From Solirubrobacterales bacterium (GTDB lineage Bacteria; Actinomycetota; Thermoleophilia; Solirubrobacterales; 70-9), in NCBI GenBank assembly GCA_021155855.1, contig JAJNAZ010000015.1, positions 1 through 50,218 on the forward strand: a DNA stretch of 50,218 nucleotides, read 5' to 3'. Below are positions 7,154-14,045 of the stretch, piece by piece. Under the pieces are notes generated by a model that ran no database searches, was not told the origin of the DNA, and was given only the letters and a program-made list of their open reading frames with translations. The stretch's first letter is position 1, and every line of letters begins with the position of its first letter. Position numbers and translations under genes: made by a program.

Positions 7154-8361
7154 CGCTCGCGCCTCCACTCGCCGCTGCGCCCGCCGCTCTTGTGGACCAG
7201 CTCGAGCGCCTCGATCGCGACCCCGCGCTCCAGCCCCTTGACCATGTCGTAGACGGTCAGCGCCGCGACCGCGCACGCCGTCATCGCCTCCATCTCGACC
7301 CCGGTGCGTGCGGTGGTACCGGCCTGCGCCGAGATCGTCACCAGCCCGGCCCCCGCGTCGACGCTGCCGTCGACGTCGATGAAATCCAGCGCCAGCGGAT
7401 GGGCGAGCGGGATCAGCTCCCAGGTGCGCTTCGCCGCGCCGATCCCGGCCAGCCGCGCGGCGCCGAGCACGTCGCCCTTGGGAGCGTCGCCGGCGGCCAC
7501 CGCGGCGGCGGTCTCGGGCGACATCGCCAGGCGCGCCTCGGCGCGGGCCCGGCGGGCGGTCTCGGGCTTGTCGCCGACGTCGACCATGCGCGCGCTGCCG
7601 GCGTCGTCGAGGTGGGTGAGCCGGGTCGAGCGACCGGGCCGGGTGTCGGGCACGGGCTCGCCCGTCAGGGCGATGTCGGGGCGCGGGCCGGCGGGCGGCG
7701 CCGAGCCCTCGACCCAGCGCCTCGATTCACCGTCGTCTCCGCCCTCGACCTCCTGCTTCCAGATCGGCGTCTCGGCCTTGATCCGGTCGATCGCCTCGCG
7801 GGCGCCGGCGAAGGCCTCGTCCCGGTGGGCCGCGGAGACGGCGACGACGACGCTCGGCTCGCCCAGCGGCACCGACCCGGTGCGGTGCTCGGCGGCCGCG
7901 GCCTCGAGCCCATATCGGGCGACGCAGGCGGCCAGGATCCCCTCGATCCGCTCGGCCGCCATTTCGGCGTAGGCCTCGTACTCGAGCCGCGAGACCTCCC
8001 GCGTCGTGCCGCAGAAGACCACGGTGGCGCCGGCGGCCGGGCGCCCGACGGCGGCGGCGAGCGCTTCGACCGAGAGCGGCTCGGCGGTGACCCGGGCATG
8101 GACGCCCGTCGACGCGCCGCCACTCACCGGGGGGATCAGGGCCAGCTCGTCTCCGGCCGCGACCGGGGTGTCATCGTCGACGTACTCGCGGTTGAGCGCC
8201 GCTCGAACCGGCATCGCGGCGAGGATCTCGCCCAGCCCGGGCTCGCGCGCCGCCGCCGCCAGCGCGTCGGCGACGGTCGCGCCCGCGGGCAGCTCCAGCG
8301 CCATCCGCTCGCGCCCGGCGCGCTCCCGCAAGACCGCGAACAGCCGCAGCTCGACCTCCAT
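7150..8361 (-). CDS. MoaD-MoaE-MoaC fusion: molybdopterin synthase plus cyclic pyranopterin monophosphate synthase
   Basis: 403 aa in one intact frame. Residues 1-82 are MoaD (beta-grasp, ending PPVSGG with Gly81-Gly82). Residues about 87-215 are MoaE: FCGTTREVSRLEYEAY and IKAETPIWKQE with the active-site Lys (about 202). Residues about 240-403 are MoaC: KGDVLGAARLAGIGAAKRTW, IPLAHPL, GVEMEAMTACAVAAL and YDMVK (Asp372, Lys375). MoaC forms cPMP after MoaA; MoaD/MoaE convert cPMP to molybdopterin using a thiocarboxylate on the last Gly of MoaD. Here that Gly is internal and followed by Ala-Ser, so proteolytic processing after Gly82 is expected. MoaD-MoaE fusions such as mycobacterial MoaX are known and reported to be cleaved; adding MoaC is unusual. 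moeB is not in this window. Confidence 0.93.
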   Translation of the reverse strand: MEVELRLFAVLRERAGRERMALELPAGATVADALAAAAREPGLGEILAAMPVRAALNREYVDDDTPVAAGDELALIPPVSGGASTGVHARVTAEPLSVEALAAAVGRPAAGATVVFCGTTREVSRLEYEAYAEMAAERIEGILAACVARYGLEAAAAEHRTGSVPLGEPSVVVAVSAAHRDEAFAGAREAIDRIKAETPIWKQEVEGGDDGESRRWVEGSAPPAGPRPDIALTGEPVPDTRPGRSTRLTHLDDAGSARMVDVGDKPETARRARAEARLAMSPETAAAVAAGDAPKGDVLGAARLAGIGAAKRTWELIPLAHPLALDFIDVDGSVDAGAGLVTISAQAGTTARTGVEMEAMTACAVAALTVYDMVKGLERGVAIEALELVHKSGGRSGEWRRER

Positions 8362-8368
8362 CCCGGCA

Positions 8369-8374
8369 ATCGTA
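8369..8374 (-). promoter_or_regulatory. -10 hexamer of the moaDEC gene
   Basis: TACGAT on the minus strand ends seven bases before the ATG at 8361. With no ribosome binding site in those seven bases, a leaderless mRNA is likely. Confidence 0.45.
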
Positions 8375-8384
8375 GATCGCGCCG

Positions 8385-8438
8385 CGATCGAGACCCCGGC
8401 TCACCCCGAGATGCGGGGGTCACGTGCGGTCTCGATCG
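8385..8438. promoter_or_regulatory. Nested inverted repeat upstream of moaDEC
   Basis: Perfect 11-base arms, CGATCGAGACC (8385-8395) and GGTCTCGATCG (8428-8438), enclose an inner ACCCC/GGGGT pair (8403-8407, 8416-8420). It fills the gap between moeA and moaDEC and covers the -35 region of the proposed moaDEC promoter. No T-run follows, so an operator or RNA switch is as likely as a terminator. Confidence 0.45.
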
Positions 8439-8452
8439 GCGCCGCGGCGCAC

Positions 8453-9742
8453 TCAGTCGAGCAGCTCGATCTCCACCCGCTCGCCGGCGGCGACGGTCCC
8501 GGCGGCGGTCGGGATGATCGCCAGCGCGTCGGCGCCGAGCATCGAGGTGAGCACGTGCGAGCCCTGGTCCTTGGTCGGTCGCACATGCCAGCCGTCCTCG
8601 CGGAGCTCGAGCCGGCAGCGGAGAAGGTGCGCTCGGCCGGGCTGCTTCGGATAGTCCAGGTCGAGGAATGCCGTCGTTCGCGCGGGGTCATTTGCCGCAG
8701 CCCCGAGCATCGCCCTGATCGCGGGCCGGACGAAGAGCAGGAAGGTGACCATCGCCGAGACCGGGTTTCCCGGGAGCCCGAAGACCAGCGTTCGCCCGAC
8801 CTCCGTTCCGCCCGGACCCGGTCCGACCTCCGGCGTGCCCGGGCGGTCGGCGGAGGGCCGCGGCCACGGCACGGTTCCGAACCAGGTCGGCTTTCCGGGC
8901 CGCAGCGCCACGCCCCAGAACACCTCCTCGGCGCCGAGCGCCGCGAGGGTGGGGCGGACGTGGTCGTGTGGGCCGACCGAAACGCCACCGGAGATCACCG
9001 CTATATCGCCCGAGAGCGCCCGCGTCAAGGCCGCCTCGGTCGCCTCGCGATCATCGGGCACGATCGCGACCGATTCCAGCAGGGCGCCCGAGCGCTCTAT
9101 GAGCCCCGCGACCGAGTAGGCGTTGGAGTTGCGGATCGCCCCAGGGCGCAGCGGCTCGCCCGGCTCCTGGAGCTCGTCGCCGGTCGTCAGCACGCTGACC
9201 CGCGGCCGCCGCGCGCAGGCGACCTCGCCGCGGCCGACCGAGACCAGCACCCCCGCCTCAGCGGGACCGATCTCGGCGCCGGCGGCGAGCACCACCTCGC
9301 CCGGGGCGATGTCCTCGCCGGCGCGCCTGATGTCCCTGCCCGGCTCGACCTCGACACGGATCCCGACCTCCTCGCCACCGGCGTCGGTGTCCTCGACGCG
9401 GACCACGGCGTCGGCTCCCGCAGGGACCATGGCCCCGGTGGAGATCGCGATCGCCTCGCCCGCGCCCAGCTCGTGCCGGGCCGGGTGGCCGGCCCGCGAC
9501 TCGCCGACCACGGTCAGCCGCGCGGCCCGCTCGCCGTCGGCGCCGGCGGTGTCCGCGGCGCGGACTGCGTAGCCGTCCATCGCCGAGTTGTCGAAGCCCG
9601 GCACCGCGTCGGCGCTGGTCACCGGCTCGGCCAGCACCCGGCCCAGCGCCTCGCCGAGCGCCACCGGCTCGGGCGCCAGCGGGACGACGCGCTCGAGCGC
9701 CAGCCGCCGCGCCTCGTCGATCTCGGTCAGCTTCCCGGCCAC
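8453..9742 (-). CDS. moeA: Molybdopterin molybdenumtransferase MoeA
   Basis: 429 aa, GTG start. Motifs: FDNSAMDGYAV at 50-60, TTGDE at 186-190, SGGVSVGPHDHV from 251 (MPT-binding, MoeA domain 3) and GLPGNPVSAM from 322. MoeA hydrolyses MPT-AMP and inserts molybdate to give Mo-molybdopterin. A Pro/Gly-rich insert (about residues 291-316) sits just before the GLPGNP loop and is longer than in typical MoeA. It is on the same strand as moaDEC and mog, with a 91-base gap carrying an inverted repeat. A TAGGCT hexamer at 9749-9754 ends six bases before the start, suggesting a leaderless transcript. Confidence 0.95.
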   Translation of the reverse strand: MAGKLTEIDEARRLALERVVPLAPEPVALGEALGRVLAEPVTSADAVPGFDNSAMDGYAVRAADTAGADGERAARLTVVGESRAGHPARHELGAGEAIAISTGAMVPAGADAVVRVEDTDAGGEEVGIRVEVEPGRDIRRAGEDIAPGEVVLAAGAEIGPAEAGVLVSVGRGEVACARRPRVSVLTTGDELQEPGEPLRPGAIRNSNAYSVAGLIERSGALLESVAIVPDDREATEAALTRALSGDIAVISGGVSVGPHDHVRPTLAALGAEEVFWGVALRPGKPTWFGTVPWPRPSADRPGTPEVGPGPGGTEVGRTLVFGLPGNPVSAMVTFLLFVRPAIRAMLGAAANDPARTTAFLDLDYPKQPGRAHLLRCRLELREDGWHVRPTKDQGSHVLTSMLGADALAIIPTAAGTVAAGERVEIELLD

Positions 9743-9833
9743 CGCCCGAGCCTACCCAGGCCGGTGCGCGGTGGACTCGGCGGGATCACGGACCCTGGTG
9801 CGAGCCGGGTCATTCGATGGCACACTGGGACAC
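9743..9833. promoter_or_regulatory. Divergent promoter region moeA / mobA
   Basis: 91 bases between divergent starts. Minus strand: TAGGCT (9749-9754), six bases before the moeA GTG. Plus strand: CACACT (9821-9826), seven bases before the mobA GTG. Neither start has a Shine-Dalgarno-like sequence. Confidence 0.4.
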
Positions 9834-10457
9834 GTGAGGCGAGCTGTGATCGTCGGCGCGGTTCTCGCGGGCGGGCTCAGCCGCCGGATGGGTGAGCCCA
9901 AAGCCTCGGTCGAGCTCGCCGGGAGGCCGCTGGTCGCCCGCGTCGTCTCCACCGTCGGCTCCGCCGGGCTGAAACCGATCGTGGTCGCGAAGCCCGACTC
10001 GGCGCTGCCGCCGCTCGACTGCCGGGTGCTGAGCGAGCCGAGCGAGCCGCGCCACCCGCTCACCGGGCTGCTCGCCGCGCTCGGCGCGAGCGCCGGGCGC
10101 GGAGTGGTGGCGATCGCCTGTGACATGCCGCTGGTGCCGGCGAACTTCCTCCGCTGGCTGGCGCAGATCGAGGCGCCGGTGGCCGTCTGCGAGGTCGGAG
10201 GCCGGCTCGAGCCGTTGCTCGGGCGCTACTCGCAACGGGCGGCTCCGGTGCTCGCGGCCGCGCTGGCTGAGGGGGCGCCGATGCGGGAGGCGGTCGCGGC
10301 GCTCGACCCGCACGTGGTCGGCGAGGAGGAGATCGCCCGCTTCGGCGATCCGAAGCGAATCGTCTTCAACGTCAACTCGCCCGCGGACCTGCGGATCGCA
10401 GAGCGGCTGCTGGGGCGGACGGGACCGGCCCTCAAGGCGACGCCGGCTCGACGCTGA
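9834..10457 (+). CDS. mobA: Molybdenum cofactor guanylyltransferase
   Basis: 207 aa. The GTG at 9834 is chosen because the conserved N-terminal strand and loop, VLAGGLSRRMGEPK (10-23), must sit near the start. CDMPLVPANFL is the metal-binding Asp loop of MobA-like nucleotidyltransferases. FNVNSPADL near the end is also typical. MobA attaches GMP to Mo-molybdopterin, giving the guanine dinucleotide form used by the DMSO-reductase family. That fits the two such enzymes encoded next (10432 and 14046). It overlaps the end of the convergent formate-dehydrogenase-like gene by 26 bases. Confidence 0.92.
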   Translation: MRRAVIVGAVLAGGLSRRMGEPKASVELAGRPLVARVVSTVGSAGLKPIVVAKPDSALPPLDCRVLSEPSEPRHPLTGLLAALGASAGRGVVAIACDMPLVPANFLRWLAQIEAPVAVCEVGGRLEPLLGRYSQRAAPVLAAALAEGAPMREAVAALDPHVVGEEEIARFGDPKRIVFNVNSPADLRIAERLLGRTGPALKATPARR

Positions 10458-12663
10458 CGCGCGCGTTGTAGTCGGGGATGCCCGCCTCGGCCGACCGGCG
10501 GCGCTCCGAGATCAGCACGTTGCCCTCCGGCCAGTGCACCTGGACGTTGCCCGGCGCGATCGGCGATACCACCGCGGTGCCCCGCAGCTCGCCCTGCTCG
10601 GAACGAACCAGGACCGCCTCGCCGTCCGCGACCCCGATCCGCTCGGCGTCCGCGGCGCTGATCAGGACCGCCTCGCGAACGGCGCCGGTGAGCGAGTCGC
10701 GGCGCCCCTGGACCATCGAATTGAACTGCTTGCCGCGGCGAGTGGCCAGCGCGAGCAGGCCGTCGTCGGCCACGGGCTCGGGCACGGCCACCGCCGAGAA
10801 GCGGGCGCGTCCATCGGGGGTCGGGAACTCCCAGCCCGCGCAGAGGTGCGGGCCGCCGTACTGGAACGCGTCTCCGCGCTCGCGCAGCCTTTCGATCCCG
10901 CGGTAGAGCGGCACCACGCGGGCGATCTCCTCACGGATCGCGGCGGTGCCCTCGAAGCCGACCCGGTCCGCGATCTCCGGCCGAGCCCGGGCGGCAAGCT
11001 CGCAGAGCACCTCCCACTCGGGGCGAGCCTGCTCGACCCGCGGTCCCTCGACCTCGGGGCTGAAGATCACCCGCCGCTCGGTGGACGTCTCGGTGACCCC
11101 GCCGGGGATCTCGTAACGGGTGGTCGCCGGCAGCAGCAGCACCTCGTCGGCGGGCTCGACCAGCATCTGGCTCGAGGCGACGATATCCATGTGGACCCGG
11201 AGCGGAATCCGGGCGAGCGCCGCGCGCACCGCACCCGGGTCGGGCAGCACCTCGAGGAAGTTGCCACCGGCCGAGAACAGCAGGTCGAGCTCGCCGCGGC
11301 CGCCGGCGTCGAGCATCTCGGGCGCGGTGAGGCCGGGCGCGGTCGGGACCTCGAACCCCCAGTGCTCGGAGAAGGCCGCCGTGCTCGACTCGTCGACGGC
11401 GGGCCCGCCGGGAAGCGCGGTCGCATAGCAGCCCATCTCGGCCCCGCCCTGGACGCCCGAGTGGCCGCGGATCGGCATCAGGCCGCAGCCCTCGCGGCCG
11501 ATGAAGCCGCGCGCCAGCGCCAGGTTGACGATCGCCCGCACGTTGTCCTCCCCGCTTTCGTGCTGGGTAACGCCCATGCTCCAGACGAGCACCGCGCGCT
11601 CCGCCTCGGCGAGCAGCCGGGCGAAGGCCTCGATCTCCGCCCGCGAGGCCCCCGCGAGCCGCTCCAGCCGCTCCCACTCGACCGACCCCAGCTCAGCGGC
11701 GAGTGCCTCGAAGCCGGTCGTATGGCCGGCGACGAAGCGTTCGTCGACCCAGCCGCGCTCGATCATCGCCTTCATCGCCCCGCTGAGGAAGCCGACGTCG
11801 CCGCCGATGTTGAGGCTGAAGAAGCGGTCCGCGATCTTGGTCCCGAACAGGGCGCTCTCGAGGTTCGAGGGGACCCAGTAGCGCTCCATGCCAGGCTCCC
11901 GGTAGGGGTTGACGACAGCGACCCGGGTGCCCGCCTTCTTCGCGAGGTGCAGGTACTTGGTCGTCACCGGCTGGTTGTTGGCGACGTTGGAGCCGATGAA
12001 GACGATCAGGTCGGTGCCGATCCAGTCCGAGTACGAGCAGGTCGTCGCCGCCACCCCGAGCGCCTCCTTGAGTCCGAAGGTGCTCGGCGAGTGACAGACG
12101 CGAGCCGCGTTGTCGATCGAGTTCGTGCCCAGCGCCCGGACCGCCTTCTGGGCCGCGTAGTAGGTCTCGTTTGCCGTTCCGCGGCTGGTCAGATAGAAGC
12201 CCAGCCGCGCCGGCTCGGAGGCGCGGACGCGCCCGGCGACCGTCTTCATCGCCTGCTCCCAGGGAATCGGCGTGAAGCCGGGCTCGCCGCGGAGGCGCCG
12301 CATCGGGCAGGGCAGGCGGCCGAGCTCGCGCAGCTCGGCGCCCGACAGCGGGCCGAGCGCCGCGGCGTCGGCGAACCGTGCCGGGTCGGCCGCCGGCATC
12401 GTGTTGATCCGCAGCAGCCGCAGACGGATGTTGCAGAGGTGGACGCCGTCGATCGTCCAGTCGCGAAGGCCGCTGGTGCCGAGCGCGCAGCCGTCGCAGA
12501 CCCCCTCGCTGAGGATCCGCCAGGCATAGCCTGCGGCGTCGCGGTTCTCCCAGCCGGCGCGGAACACCTCGCCGTAGTTGTTCGGTCGCTGCTCGCCGAT
12601 CCCGAGCGGCTTGAAGCTCGCCCAGTTGGACGGGGTCGGGCGCCGCTTGGGCTTGCGCAGCAT
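10432..12663 (-). CDS. FdhF/YdeP-family molybdopterin oxidoreductase (formate dehydrogenase-like)
   Basis: 743 aa from the ATG at 12663. N-terminal Cys56, Cys59 and Cys77 lie in CDGCALGTSGLRDWTIDGVH and HLCNIRL, the hallmark of the YdeP/FdhF subgroup. RVCHSPSTFGLKEALG (188-203) holds the Cys190-His191 pair at the place of the Sec-His pair of formate dehydrogenase H, so this would be a cysteine-type enzyme. The C-terminal MGD-binding domain is present (MVQGRRDSLTG, VHWPEGNVLISE). Probable reaction: formate oxidation or a related two-electron reaction in the cytosol; the substrate is unproven for YdeP proteins. No NAD- or quinone-linked partner subunit is adjacent. fdhD follows nearby on the other strand. 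Confidence 0.88.
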   Translation of the reverse strand: MLRKPKRRPTPSNWASFKPLGIGEQRPNNYGEVFRAGWENRDAAGYAWRILSEGVCDGCALGTSGLRDWTIDGVHLCNIRLRLLRINTMPAADPARFADAAALGPLSGAELRELGRLPCPMRRLRGEPGFTPIPWEQAMKTVAGRVRASEPARLGFYLTSRGTANETYYAAQKAVRALGTNSIDNAARVCHSPSTFGLKEALGVAATTCSYSDWIGTDLIVFIGSNVANNQPVTTKYLHLAKKAGTRVAVVNPYREPGMERYWVPSNLESALFGTKIADRFFSLNIGGDVGFLSGAMKAMIERGWVDERFVAGHTTGFEALAAELGSVEWERLERLAGASRAEIEAFARLLAEAERAVLVWSMGVTQHESGEDNVRAIVNLALARGFIGREGCGLMPIRGHSGVQGGAEMGCYATALPGGPAVDESSTAAFSEHWGFEVPTAPGLTAPEMLDAGGRGELDLLFSAGGNFLEVLPDPGAVRAALARIPLRVHMDIVASSQMLVEPADEVLLLPATTRYEIPGGVTETSTERRVIFSPEVEGPRVEQARPEWEVLCELAARARPEIADRVGFEGTAAIREEIARVVPLYRGIERLRERGDAFQYGGPHLCAGWEFPTPDGRARFSAVAVPEPVADDGLLALATRRGKQFNSMVQGRRDSLTGAVREAVLISAADAERIGVADGEAVLVRSEQGELRGTAVVSPIAPGNVQVHWPEGNVLISERRRSAEAGIPDYNARVSVEPASP

Positions 12664-12668
12664 CGTCC

Positions 12669-13166
12669 TCAGCCGCCCTCGAGCTCTTCCGCGAGCAGGT
12701 CCATGAGCAGATTGTCGCCCCAATCGCCGCTGGCAGGATCGATCTGGTAGCGCCGCATCACCCCGACCGGCCGAAAGCCGACTCGCTCGTAGCTGCGGAT
12801 CGCGGTCGCGTTGGCGGCGGCGGGGTCGATCACGAGCCGGTGATGACCGCGGTCGTTGATCAGGTGGCGCGCGAGCACGGTGATCGCCTCTGCGCCGAGC
12901 CCGCGGCCGTGCAGGCGCGAGGTGAGGAAGAGATCGATGCCCGCGTGGCGGAAGTCGGGCTCGGTCTCCTCCTCGCACTGGATCAGCCCGGCGACCTCGC
13001 CGTCGACGACGATCGCGAAGCCCTCCTCGTCGTCGTCGAGCGGCCAGCGCTCGAACTCGCCCGGGCGCCACCAGCGCGCGACCGCGGGCTCGCGGTTGAT
13101 CAGATCGAGCCGCTCGAGGTCGCCGCGGGCGAGCGGGCGCAGCTGCAGGCGGTCGCCTTGGAGCAT
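12669..13166 (-). CDS. GNAT-family N-acetyltransferase
   Basis: 165 aa from the ATG at 13166. It opens with LQLRPLARGDLERL as in RimJ/AAC(6')-type acetyltransferases, then has the acetyl-CoA loop RLHGRGLGAEAITVLARHLI, with R-x-x-G-x-G/A seen as HGRGLG, followed by HRLVIDPAAANATAIRSYER and GFRPVGVMRRY. The end, GDWGDNLLMDLL, is like aminoglycoside 6'-acetyltransferases, but the substrate cannot be told. It ends five bases before the ATG of the formate-dehydrogenase-like gene, so the two are probably cotranscribed. A TACGAT hexamer (13173-13178) ends six bases before the start. Confidence 0.85.
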   Translation of the reverse strand: MLQGDRLQLRPLARGDLERLDLINREPAVARWWRPGEFERWPLDDDEEGFAIVVDGEVAGLIQCEEETEPDFRHAGIDLFLTSRLHGRGLGAEAITVLARHLINDRGHHRLVIDPAAANATAIRSYERVGFRPVGVMRRYQIDPASGDWGDNLLMDLLAEELEGG

Positions 13167-13172
13167 GGGCTG

Positions 13173-13209
13173 ATCGTAGGCAGCGGGCGGAGCCGGCGCC
13201 CGGCACACT
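13173..13209. promoter_or_regulatory. Divergent -10 boxes for the acetyltransferase and fdhD
   Basis: Minus strand TACGAT at 13173-13178, six bases before the ATG at 13166. Plus strand CACACT at 13204-13209, six bases before the fdhD ATG at 13216. Both spacings leave no room for a leader, and no ribosome binding site is present. Confidence 0.4.
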
Positions 13210-13215
13210 GCAGCC

Positions 13216-14007
13216 ATGGGCTCATCGGCTGCAGGCGGCGGAGCACCCGGCAACGGAGAGCCGGCCCGCATGCTGGCCCGGATCGAGCGCGACGGCTCGG
13301 TCGATCTGGTGGCGATCGAGGAACCGCTCGAGATCCGCGTCGACGGAGAGCCGATCGCGGTCACGATGCGCAGCCCCGGCCACGACGAGGAGCTGGCGCT
13401 CGGTTTCCTACACGGCGAGGGGCTGATCGACGGTCCCCGAACCGCGGCCCCGACCGCGGACCTGGCCGCGAACGTGATCGAGGTCGCCGGCCCGCTGGCG
13501 CGTCGCCCCGGCTCGCGGCGCTTTTACACGACCTCTTCCTGCGGCGTCTGCGGCAAGGGCGCGCTCGAGGAGGTGGCGGTGCACGCGCCCGAGCTTCCCG
13601 CCGGCCCCTCGATCGGGCGCGAGCTGATCGCCGATCTACCCGAGCGCCTCGCCCAGCCGGCGTTCGAGCGCTCGGGTGGCCTGCACGCGACCGGGCTGTT
13701 CACCCCCTCGGGCGAGCTCGTCTGCGTGCGCGAGGACGTCGGCCGCCACAACGCCATGGACAAGGTCGTCGGGCGCGCCCTGCTCGACGGCCTGGTCCCG
13801 CTCCACGGGATGGTCCTCTGCGTCAGCGGCCGGCTCGCCTTCGAGCTCGTCCAGAAGGCGGCCGTCGCCGGTTGTCCGATCCTGGTCGGGGTCGGGGCGC
13901 CGACCTCGCTCGCGGTCGAGCTCGCTCGCGACCGCGGCCTCACGCTGTGCGGGTTCGCCCGCGGGGGCGAGGTCAACGTCTATTCGGGGCGCGAGCGCGT
14001 CCGATAG
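13216..14007 (+). CDS. fdhD: Formate dehydrogenase sulfurtransferase FdhD
   Basis: 263 aa. The key motif TTSSCGVCGKGAL contains Cys109 and Cys112, the C-x-x-C pair that carries the persulfide from the cysteine desulfurase IscS to bis-MGD. Other family blocks: RSPGHDEELALGFLHGEGL (52-70), REDVGRHNAMDKVVG and VSGRLAFELVQKA. FdhD sulfurates the Mo centre of formate dehydrogenases, which supports the call for the nearby FdhF-like enzyme. It lies between the two MGD enzymes but on the opposite strand from both. Cytosolic, usual length. Confidence 0.95.
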   Translation: MGSSAAGGGAPGNGEPARMLARIERDGSVDLVAIEEPLEIRVDGEPIAVTMRSPGHDEELALGFLHGEGLIDGPRTAAPTADLAANVIEVAGPLARRPGSRRFYTTSSCGVCGKGALEEVAVHAPELPAGPSIGRELIADLPERLAQPAFERSGGLHATGLFTPSGELVCVREDVGRHNAMDKVVGRALLDGLVPLHGMVLCVSGRLAFELVQKAAVAGCPILVGVGAPTSLAVELARDRGLTLCGFARGGEVNVYSGRERVR

Positions 14008-14045
14008 CGAGACGCAGGCACCTCGCCGCGAGCGGGCGGGGCGGT

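Noticed and set aside
8362-8452. Moco riboswitch
   Set aside because: I could not match the structure to the known Moco RNA motif; only two nested stems are visible, so it is reported as an unassigned inverted repeat.
9588-9833. N-terminal extension of mobA
   Set aside because: The frame is open upstream but runs antisense through moeA; the nucleotide-binding loop fixes the start at the GTG at 9834.
12000-12110. Possible selenocysteine codon in the formate-dehydrogenase-like gene
   Set aside because: The active-site position reads Cys190-His191 (TGC-type codon), so no UGA recoding is needed.
10120-12750. Long open frame on the plus strand opposite the formate-dehydrogenase-like gene
   Set aside because: Its product is rich in Arg, Gly and His with no domain, and it is antisense to a gene with clear motifs; a normal by-product of high GC.
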